Source: Norana najaformis
Lineage: Eukaryota > Annelida > Clitellata > Crassiclitellata > Hormogastridae
DNA: 64,000 nt
Assembly: GCA_964023275.1 (NCBI GenBank)
Contig: OZ029913.1
Location: forward strand, 53,274,144-53,338,143
Direction of reading: 5' to 3'
This document shows, piece after piece, positions 1 to 11,400 of this stretch. Both the position numbers and the translations under genes were made by a program. Position 1 is the first letter of the stretch; each line of letters begins with the position of its first letter. Below the pieces are notes generated by a model. It made no database searches. It worked only from the letters and a program-made list of their open reading frames with translations, and had not been told where the DNA came from.

Positions 1-20
1 CTTTATCAGTGCCAACATAA

Positions 21-272
21 TCATCATCATCACCGTTGTTCTGATGATCTTGGGTGTCATCATCATCATCATCATCACCAATTCTATCATTATCTTCATT
101 GTCATCAGCATAATCATCATCTGTCATCTTCATCGTGATTTTTTGTCATAGACTCTTGATTATCATCACTGTCATTATCATCATCATTATCATCAGCATC
201 ATCATCGTCATTATCATCATCGTCATTTTTATCGTCCTCATCTTCATATTCATCATTTTCATATCACTGTCA
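21..272. repeat. (ATC)n-rich microsatellite in an FHOD intron
   Basis: An imperfect TCATCA/TCATTA array occupies the left edge, ending about 115 nt before the first visible FHOD exon. Its left end may lie outside the window. Confidence 0.9.
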
Positions 273-386
273 TCATGATCATTAATTTTTATCATTTAAA
301 GTGGCACTATAGAAGTTTTCAAGTTAAACCAAGTAGAATGTTGCAAGTATTCAATGTAGTATTTACCTGTCTGTTGAATTGTACAG

Positions 387-481
387 GTCTTGGACAGTTA
401 ATGTTGTATGTGGATGGCATGAATGGCATTGTGGCTGACAACATTGCCATTCAGTGGCTGTATATGCTGACCACGTCTAAG
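387..481 (+). CDS. FHOD: FHOD exon: armadillo/FH3 segment
   Basis: The exon follows the acceptor ...ttgtacag and ends at AAG|gtaatt. It encodes [13 protein letters not shown] and IQWLYML, a signature of the FHOD armadillo-repeat region. It starts by completing a codon (2 nt) and ends in phase 0, so at least one more coding exon must lie upstream of the window. Confidence 0.9.
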
Positions 482-3400
482 GTAATTTTGGTCTCTGTTT
501 GCATTTAAGCTTTCTATAAACAGTGTGGACGCGTTTACACGCTACCAGTTTACCCGTGATTCCATGTAACATAAAGTGTCATCGTGTGCTTCAGAGCTAT
601 CAATTCAGTGCACTGCATGAGTTAATGTGCTGTGCATAAAACTGCAGTTTAGTGCTACGTATCAAAACAGAGGATGTAGGGTTGATTAAATCACATGATC
701 ATGCTCTGTAGTGTTTATTTCCTTTTCCTTTTCGTTGCCGATTTGGTAAGTGATTTGGTAAGTGACTTGACAAAGAAGTCCTTTCAAACTACTGACCTGT
801 TTCTAATCTGTCTTTTGTCTCCAAATTAACTGAACGGATTGTACTCTCTTGGATCATTGATTATCTAGCTTGCAACTTGCTCCTTAATCCTCACTAGTTT
901 AGTTTCACTAAGCACCACTCAGCTGAAACTCTACTCACTTATCTATACAACAAGCTTGTTTCTGCCATGTCTCATCAACAGGTTTCTTGCCTCTGCCTCC
1001 TTGATATTTCAACAGCCTTTGATACTGTTGATCGCAACATCTTACTCCAAAGACTGTCAACCTGGTTTGGTTTTACTGACACTGCTGTCTGCTAGGTACA
1101 GTCCTATTTCTCTTCCCACTCTTTCTCTGTTATAACATCAACCATCTCCTCTTCTGCCGTAACACTTCTCTGCCTTTCCGTCACCTCATCCTTAAAATTT
1201 GGAAATCGCTCCATAGCCATAGCTGCTCCACCCCTCTGGAATAGACTCCCGCCAGATTTACGAAACAATTATCTGATCCATCTTACAAACTCCCTATCAC
1301 TTCACCCCTTGCAATCTCTGCACAAGTCTTCCACTCAAAACTGAAAACACTCCTCTTTCACAGATCCTATACTGATTCCCCTTCTTCTCCTTATCTGTCA
1401 TGTAGATCCAATTTCAAACAGGCAGGCAGACAGTCAGACTATTATGGTGGGTGGTCACCATAGTAATCTTGACTGTCTGCCTGCCTGACTCTTGGATCTT
1501 GACCTGGAACCCTTCCTGCCTATTGATTTTGTTTTGACTGAGCGCCTGTGAATAAGTTGGTTCCCGCAACTTAGCTTTCGTTGGGTGCTGTAGAAATCTC
1601 GATATTATGATTAATTAAGTGATATTACAGAATTTGCAGAGTGGACAGAAAGGTGGCAGCATATCTTAGAGTCTTGAGCCAGTGACCAAGAAGACTGGGA
1701 ACCAAGTACTATTAGAATCTATGCTAAATTGAATTAGACCAGATTAGAGTAGATACTAGAATAGATTAATTTTCTATACCACTGTGTTACAAGTTACAAG
1801 GCAGTGGCTGTTTATCTTTTCCTTTTTCATCTCAAGGACACACACGCCGCATGCACAGAACTCCTGGTTTCGCTTACAGATGTTTGAGCACTGAATGTGT
1901 ACATGTTTGTGTTTGTATACAGTGCTATCCTGTTGCCAAGACATCTCTTCGCTTGCTTCAGATGTTTTTGGATTACAGCGACTGCAATGCGTTCTTGCTG
2001 CTTCAAGCCGTATCAGTTGTCTCGCACAGCAAAGGTATTCCAGGCTATTTACAGTCTTGGACTATTTATAGACTGATTATGCAATATTTAGATGAGTTGT
2101 GCAGGCCCAAAAGTTATCCTTTACCTTTATCAGTTATTTCAGCAGGCATACCTCCATAGTTGTCTTCATCAACTATTTTCTTTTTTGTAAATCCTGAAGT
2201 AATCTGTTGAACTAAAGCAAGCGAATTTGAGAAGCCACCTTTTTGGTTGCAGGTGGTTTGGAAAATAGTAATAAAGAAAGCCAGATCAGGAATTAAAAAG
2301 AATGAATTATTTTTCTTGTTTCTTCTCACTTTGGCTCCCAGGTGTTTTTGGGCTGTCAGGCATTCTCTGTGGTGGCCCAAGGCTTTGCAATTCACTGCCC
2401 AGTTCTTTGCATTATGTCAGTTCTTTTGTATCATTCAAGTCAAAATTTAAACTTGTCTGTTTCAACTTACTTACCCACCATAGACTGACATCAGATTTTA
2501 ATGGGCTTTGCCTATGTTTTATGATTTTGCTATGGTTTCGAAAAGAAGACCATTCACTGACGCCTTGTGCATTGTAATCACGGCACTATAGAAGTCTTTA
2601 GATTAAATCAGATGCTTATACTTGGCACAGAAAATACAGTAGCACCAGAAGAACTGGTGTGCTGGGACTCTGAAGCCACTGAATGTGAAAGGGGTATTAC
2701 CATTTTTTGGGGTTTTACATATTTAGCAACAATTGCACTTAGCAGAAAGCCAAGTTGCCAGGAGCCTTTGGCCAAGTCACTGAAAATTTTGACCATTTGT
2801 CACTCTTACTGTCACTTTCATGCATATCTTTGCCATGTAGTTCACTGCAAAACTTAAATATTTGTTTATTTATTTATTGCACTTGTTACACATGCTATGT
2901 CAGTAAATCTGAATCTGAGGAGCGAGATAGGTGTGCGTGAACAACTTGTCCAGGGTCACTACACAAAGTCTGCTGAGTAGGCTTTAACTTGCAATCATTG
3001 AATTACAGCCCAGTGTGCTACTAAATAGGCCACCAGCCACAAAATAGACCTTCATGCTGCAATAGTCACCATGCATGTGTATGTTTAAAAGCATGCCTCT
3101 GGATTCGTGTGTGGACCATCTGTGAACGTTATCCTTCCCTTGTATATATTTGTGTGATTTGTTAGGTCTGAAAATGTGGTCATATCTTCTGGACTTCATC
3201 AAACAGGGTGAAAATGCTGGTCAGGGGGATCTTTCTATCGAGGCCATGACGCTACTCAACAAGGTGATCCATCGAAATCTTAACATACTAACAATAATCT
3301 TCTGCTATCCCAGTCAGCCATGTTTGCAGGGCCCTAGCTGGCTCACATTGTGCAGTGTTTCGATGTTGGCCCAGTGAACATGAATAGATATGAGTAGATA

Positions 3401-5416
3401 GGAATCGTATTCAAGGTATAAGTAAAGCAGATATCTCAATAAATTGTGTTGTTGGTGCATACATTGTAGTTTTGGCATATTAGGTTGATGCTCTTAAACA
3501 TTTCCTTTGCTGCCAGAAGTTACAAGTCTCATTAGTGATATCTCAGTGAGTATATTCTAAAACCGAAACTGTGCCTGAGAAATTATTCTGTGCACTTGTA
3601 GGATCTTGATGTTTGGGTGTAAAAATTGAATTAAATGATGAGAATTTTGAAAGAAATGAATGTTGATTTGGGATAAGAATTCAGTCAGTTTCAATTTTAC
3701 AAAGACTAGATCTCCTGAGGCAGCTGCTTACTTGCTAGTGATTCTCAGCAAACTTGATCTCATGGTGTTGGTCATGAGTTCTTTGGTTGAACAACGGTAG
3801 GTGTTGTACTGTTGCATAGTACCACAGAGCTTGTTCAAACTCGGGGACCAAGATACAAATGTGCTGTTATAAAGTTGAAAGTTTTCCTAGAGGCATGTTC
3901 ACCTTACCGGTTTTATATTTAGCCTACCTGCACCTCTGGGAACTCTTGCTGATTGAGCCATATATTGAGTATGCAAATGTTTAACCTTTGTTAACATCAG
4001 TTTTTTGCATGCTGATATTTTTGTGCAGGTTTTGAGTGCAATTCCTGACCAGGACACTTTTTATGACATGACTGACGCCCTGGAAGAGCAGGACCTTGAA
4101 AAGACGATGCAGATTCGGATGAAGCGCAAAGGAACAAAGCCGGAACTACTGGAACAATTTCGAAATTATGATGTGATGATCCGTGAAGAGGACGCACAGG
4201 AAAACATGCAGCTAGATCTCATTGAAAATATCAGGTTTCCAGTTCTGAAAAATATCTGTGAAATTTATCAGTCGCAATTTGGAACCCTGAAGTTAATGTT
4301 CCAGACATTAACTCCCTGTGCAGAAAGAAATTTATGTTTGTTTTTGGTCGTCAAATCATTTTTGCCAGTTTGCCCATATAGTGAAGTTTTCATATTCATC
4401 AGCAACTCGGCTTCTGAACCACTATCTGGAATTTTCGACTACCTCTTATTTGCAATTCTCTTCCTGAGCCAGAATGAAAACTTACTGCCTCTACCCTGCT
4501 TATAGTTCATAATATTTCCTGCTTCAAAGTGCACTTCTGAATTATAGTAAGGGGATTTTATGATTTTATTTGTGTTTTATTTTATTTTCACTTCTTGATT
4601 ATTTGCGAGAAGTATACACTATAAGTGACGTATTATTTCATGGATCAGACTCACAATGTTTATTTTCTTGTTCGTTAGTTTCCAGAAGACCCGGCGTATA
4701 AAATCCAAGACACCTGGTCGCAGAAGTGTGCGCTATGCAAGGATTTCTTCGTCTCAGGCTTCCAAGAACAAGAACAAGAAGAACGATTCCAAACAAAAGG
4801 AGTGAGTTGTTCACTTCTAAACACCAAGATTCTAAATCTGATAGTTTAAGTTTTGGTTTCTTATATTTGGCAGTTTCTTTTTGAAAATTAGTTTCGTAAA
4901 TGATGTTAATTCAACAGGTTTGCTTATTTGTTGATATTTTGTCTTTGTGGAGTCATAATTTAAATTTGATGCAATTTAATGTGATAGATTATAAATGCAA
5001 AACAAAAAGTACAATAAACTTAAATGAATGTATGCCAAAAGTAATCAGAGAGAAAGAGAGAGAGAGAGGGAGAGCTGTCTGAGAAAATGCCAATCCTAGG
5101 ACATTGTAGTGTATGAAATTTTATCACACGTAAGGAACTTTAGTGAAGCTGGCTTCATGGGCTTTAGCTAGAATTCTAGTCCTGCTTGGTACCCGTGTTC
5201 TTCTGAATATACAAATGAAACTAATCCAATTATTATTCCAATTATAGAGCAGATACAAAGTCAACTGGGGCAAGTCAGATGTCAGCACAGTTTCGAGAAC
5301 CAATGAAATTTAAGTGGCGAAGGGAGTATGATGATGAGGAAGATGAACCGATTTGGTCTGCGTTTTCAAAGAATGAACAACAGAAGCAGTCAGCTGCACC
5401 AGCAGGTGATGCTCTC

Positions 5417-5447
<31 letters not shown>

Positions 5448-8400
5448 GTCTGTCTCTCTCTCTCTCTTTCTCTCTCTGTCTTACTTTCTTTCCCTCTCTC
5501 TCTCTCTCTCGCCTTTGGATTTTATCTTCAGTAGTTCCCGATGTTTTTGGCAAGAACTTTTCATTTGCATTGAATTCCTTTCTGAACTTGGAACCAGTCG
5601 TTGCTCTGTAGATGTTGAGCAACTTTTAAAAGCAGCTTCTATTTACTTATCTATTTTGAAACTGGTGGAATGTAGAAAATTATAATTACAGTTATTCCTT
5701 TCATTGAGATAACTTGACATTTGTAATCGGGGACTCTGTGGAAACGACAAAATGGTATGACCTCTATCTTTAAGTGCTGGCGACACCTACTGTCAGTATT
5801 TGCAACAGCCAGAGAAGAAGGTAAAAGAGTGTAAAAGAAGTCAGCCTTCACCTTATGAAAGAGGTGATGATGATGATGATGATGATGATGATGACAGACA
5901 TATATTTGCTGCTGTTCTGATGAGCCATTAGCTGTGAGCAGTTGCAAAAACAGCAACAGCATAAGTGTCACCAGAAATATAAGTTTAAGTTTAAATTTAA
6001 ATTTAAGTTTAAGCATCCAAAGTTCCAAACCTTAGATATCATACCATTTTCATCACTTCCAGAGTCGCTCATTGGAGCAGAGTAGTATACAAGTGATTCC
6101 TATCCATTTGCTCCCAGATAGAGAGTTGCAATTTTTTTATGTTTTAAATATTGTGCAATTTATTCATTTGGTAGGTCAGTAAGTTTTTAGATCTGTAATA
6201 TAATATCTGTTAAGTCATGCCAAATGTGGCCAGCTGATTTGGAAGATGTTGCTATGGTTACAGAGCCCGCTACTGCCCGCCATACGCTGCACTTAGGAGG
6301 TGAGGGTAACAAGGGGTCTGGACAGGGCCTCGACGATTTCCCGGGGTCTCCCCCATCTGATGCAGGTGGTCGCAGGTGCTTTGTCTACAAGATGTCCAAA
6401 CAGCCATCGTCTGGGGGAAATGAGAGAGAATCATCGAAGTCTGGCAGCAAAGCCCAAGGTGCAGTGTTCGACAACCAAGGACCAGTGCACATGCTGACTG
6501 ACAAGATGAGTTCAGGTCAACAGGATGGCAGAAGGGGAGTCCAATCATCGCAGCCGGAGGGTGACTTCACGGGACTGATCTGCAAGGCTAAAGAGGGTCT
6601 TTCGTCGGGAAGCAGGCAGTCCTTCATTTGCAAGGTCGAACCGGAAGAAGAGAAACCACCGGAGAAGTCAGAAGCCGAGCAGAAATGGGAGGAGATTGAG
6701 AAAAAGATGGCGCGTGCATTGAAAATCAATGAAATGGACTTTACGGATCTGACGGAAGTCGACGAGATCAATTACTTAAACGCTCAACCTGTAGGAGGGG
6801 TACCACCCATCCAGCCATTGGGACTCCCACCGCCACATCGAAAACTTCCCTCACCCTTTGGACTCCCACCACAAGCGCCTCCTCCACCACCAGTGGGAAA
6901 GCCACCACCTCCGCCTGCTCCACCAATGATGGGCATGCCCCCTCCACCACCACCTCCACCCAGTGGAGCTGCACCAGGTGCACCAGACAAAGGAAGAAAA
7001 ACAATTAGGCTGCACTGGAAGGAAGCCAGGTCAGAATTTTTCACCCCATCTGGCAGATCTAGTGACACAGTTTGGAGCAAGATATCACGTGAAATGGGGC
7101 CAGTTAAGATCAACAAGGAATCTTACCTGGAATTGTTTGAGAGTAAAACCAGCGACCTGAAAATCAAGGTACGACCAAGACACATTTACAAACAAAAACA
7201 TATTTATTGTAACGGCAATACTATTATAATTAAATAAGTTGTAATTGTCTTTTACATGAATTAATTTATATTAATTAGTTATAAATTTGTTGTTTGACTT
7301 AAATTTTTTTGTATTAGCCTCAGTCAAACAACCTGAGTGTAACTGACAACTAAATAATAAATAATGACTAGTTGACTGCCAACTAGTATTATTCAATAAT
7401 AATAACCTGTAGTTATTCATTAACAATGACCTACAATTATTTCTTATTTAAATGTAATATTCCTGGCCAGATCTGGTGAATATAAGTCCATTGAATTTAT
7501 CGTTTTTAAATATTAGTATAATGGTTAAGAGTCTGTGTGTCCTATTTACAAATTTTATTCCATGTAATCAGAATCAAAAGCTAAGGCATTTAACTGTACA
7601 TGTAGCATGGTCACAAAATAAATAAGACGTATTTGATGCAAGAAAGATGCAAGTATTCGTTGTCTTCTGCTGGTACGGCAGCTGAACAAATTTAAATAAC
7701 TGAATTCTGTCCACTTAAAGCTCAGCTGTTCGGTTCACAATTTTTGGTTGAGGTATTTTCTGAACCATCTTTCATTGAACTCTTTAAATTCAATATATTG
7801 GTCAACCCATTATAAGATTTGTGATACCAAAGGATTAGGCACCGCATTTCTTTGACTTGTCTGGCAAATGCCCAAGTCTCTAGCTGTCTTTACTTTGGTA
7901 ACTTGTTTCTCACTGGCGTTTCTAAAGCTGACTAGATGACTCTTCGAAAGGATCAAAAATGCTTTCGTCAGTAACACTTTAGAAATCTCAAAGTTTTTTA
8001 TTTTACATTTATAGTAATGATTATCTAATTACTGTTTAGTGGTATTATCATACGTGTAATAGATATGTACGTGGGCGATATTGATTAACTGAGCTAAGAT
8101 TCTTGTTTCCTAGTGCATAAAATGCATAAAGTTCGATGAAAGATTTGCTTTTTTCAGGCGCTAGACCTGCAGAAAATGATGAGTACCTTCTGTTTGCTGG
8201 GCTAATCTTTTCCTTTGCAAGGCTAATCTGTTACTGTGTGTCTGAGTACAGCAGAAGGAAGGCTCCAAGAAAGAACTAACTATTCTAGATGCCAAGCGAT
8301 CAAATGCCATCAACATTGGACTGACGTCTCTGCCGCCTCCAAGGGCAATTAAGACTGCCATTCTGAAGATGGACAATGCAGTTATGAACAGAGAAAGCAT

Positions 8401-11400
8401 TGAGGTGAGTCTTTGAGTAGGGCATCTTTAAGAACATCTCTTTCCAGTACATAGCACGTAAGTATGTATCAATACACTTAATATAGCTTCTTTTATGTAC
8501 ATCCCAAAATCACTGCATGCCTGCCTTTCTAAGCAAGTGCATATTAAGGTAGGCAGAAATGTATGCAGAACAGAGTCAAATGAAACAGAGTTTAAATGCA
8601 ACAGAAGACTATTCCAGGATGATAGTCAAACACACGAGAAGGCGCAATTAGCTCGGATTGAATTGCAGAAGTACAGCATTTAGTGTCACACTGAATACTA
8701 GGCAACTATTATATGGTGATGTAACTAAAATCTTGTAACATAGTGTAATCAGATACCGATTTCTTATAAACTGCTAAGCAACACTCTAACCATAACAGTA
8801 CTAAACTGTCATCAAAAAAACTTTTTATGGTACCTTACTTTAGAAAATCCTTCACACGATGCTCCCAACGGAAGAGGAAAAAACGAAGATTATGGAAGCC
8901 CAGATGAGTCAACCAGATACTCCACTTGGAACAGCCGAGCAGTTCCTACTTACACTCTCATCCATCACTGAACTTCAGGCTAGACTCAGCCTTTGGGCCT
9001 TCACCATTGATTATGAAACGGTTGAAACGGTTAGTATATGGTTGAGTCAAAACTGTTCATTAAAGCAGTGAATCTTTATCATTGAGTCAAAACTGAGTTG
9101 AAGCAATGAATCTGTATGGTTGAGTCAAAACTGTTCATTGAAGCAGTGAATCTTTATCACTGAGTCAGAACTGAGTTGAAGCACTGAATCTGTATGGTTG
9201 AGTCAAAACTGAGTTGAAACAATAGCTTTACTTTTTTAGATCATTTAAGAAACCCTGTTTTGAAACTGTTCAGTCAGAATAGCTCAAACTATGAATTCAC
9301 GTGGTTCAGTTACCTTGGTAAGATAAAGTGGTGAATCTTCAATATTCAATTGGTTCAAGTAGTAAAGTTATGGTAAATGGCAAAACTATGTACCAAGTAA
9401 TTCAACTTAACTGATGTTTACAGAAAGTCTATTTCTTATTTTCTAATTTTCTACAGGAAATATCGGAGCCGCTGTCAGATCTACGCATGGCGATGGAGGA
9501 ACTTCGTAGAAGCCGAACATTCAAGTACGTCTTGGGAACACTGCTGAGTGTTGGAAATTGTCTAAATAATACCCAGGTAAGATTTTATCAAGAAAATCTA
9601 ATTATTATAACTAACAGATAAATTAGGATGACTGTATACTTATACTGTTAAAAAGAAATTACATGTATTAGAAAACATTCTTTATGTCATAATTTCATTT
9701 TCATTGTTCCTGGACTTTGCTGCCCTCAGGATCTTTGCTCTCTCAATGCCAATTTCATTAGTTACAAGCTGATTTTAATTTATTTAAATTTCCTTCTATC
9801 ATGACATTTTTCATATGGAGTTAATTTGCTCATTTGCTATTAGAAAGATGAGAACATTACATTCATAACCAAGGCCAAGCAAGGATTGGTCATATTTTAA
9901 GTAACAAAAGTTACTTTGCAAGTATAAAAATTTTGAAAGTTGTCCGATATCCTTGCCTCATGGAACCTGCTGATGCTCTGCACAAGCTTTAGTGGCAAAA
10001 AAGAATTTGTAGCAAACATCAGAACTTTGTGCTTGACTGTTTGCTGTTCTGTTTGCTGATAAGGCGAAGGGTTTTACGTTGGAGATCCTGTCTCGAGTTC
10101 CAGAGGTGAAGGATACAATACAGAAGCATTCCCTGCTCCATCATCTTGTCCAAATGATCACAGAGCAATTCTCCGATTCAAATGACCTATTCTCAGACCT
10201 GGGAGCTGTCAATCGCTGTGCAAAGGTACATTCTCTTCAGTGCTCTTTCGTTGTTCACCATCCAATCTCATGAAACAGATTATGTGCTACAAATGCTATT
10301 TAATTAAGTCTTTAATTAAGTCATTTGTGCAGATATGAGTGACAGCGTTAGAATAATAAAATTTTCAATTAAGTGTTGTCAGCAGAAAACAATTTGTGTA
10401 GTTAGCTGTATAAGGTATAATGGGTTATGCAATAATGCATAAATTTTAAAACTTCCAAGGATTTCATGGTGTGTGGCTTCTTGTAAGTAAACTATCTTCT
10501 TACTAAAGATAGTGGACTTATAAACTAACAAACCTGATTGTTTCATCCTGGTCTGTTATGAGGACAGAAGAGTTCATGGATACAAAGACATAGGGGTCGT
10601 CCATAAAGGACGTCCGCAGAGAGGGGCAGGGGATGGGCCACCCAAATGCAGATAAATATGGACAAGGGGGGGGGTTAGCCCAGTGCAGACGTCCACATCT
10701 ACATTTGGTACATTCAGTTATTTCAGTACAGCCTGGGCTGTGAACACCAGCTGAAGTCAGCAGACGGTCTGTATTGCACTCTATCTAATTAGAATCCTTT
10801 GCTGGATGCAGCAGTATCAAAATACACCACACCATGGCACCATTAGCCACACAAGGTCAACAGGATAATCTAGGCCTAGTACTCAGCTGGAGGGCAGACA
10901 TCCCAAAAGGGGATGGTGGAGGGTTATTTCAAATCCGGATAGATGCAGAAAGGGGGAGGGAGGGTCCAAAGTAGGTCAATTTTTGTGGCATGCCCCCAAG
11001 CACACAAAAATGAATTGACCAACCTGAATGAACGATGAACGAATGATGGAGCTGACAGCGTCCTTTGAGAAAGACCTTATATTCAGTCGTAAGAATGATT
11101 TATCATAACAGGTAAAATGAAATAAAATCCATAAAACGAACATTTAAAATACTGCATACAAAAACGGATACAGAGCATAGAGAAGTGCCAAAGCATAGAA
11201 ACGAACTAAGAATAAGATTCTGAGCTGTGAAGAAAGCTGAGCCAATGCAGTCAGTGACTGTGGATGCGTTGATGATGTGCTGCTGCTGCTGCTGCTGCTG
11301 CAGGTGGACTGGGATGAATTGGAGGAAAAGTTGTCTCGAATGGAGATGGGATGCAAAGCATCATGGGACCACCTGAGAGCAGTTGTCAAGCATGACTCCA

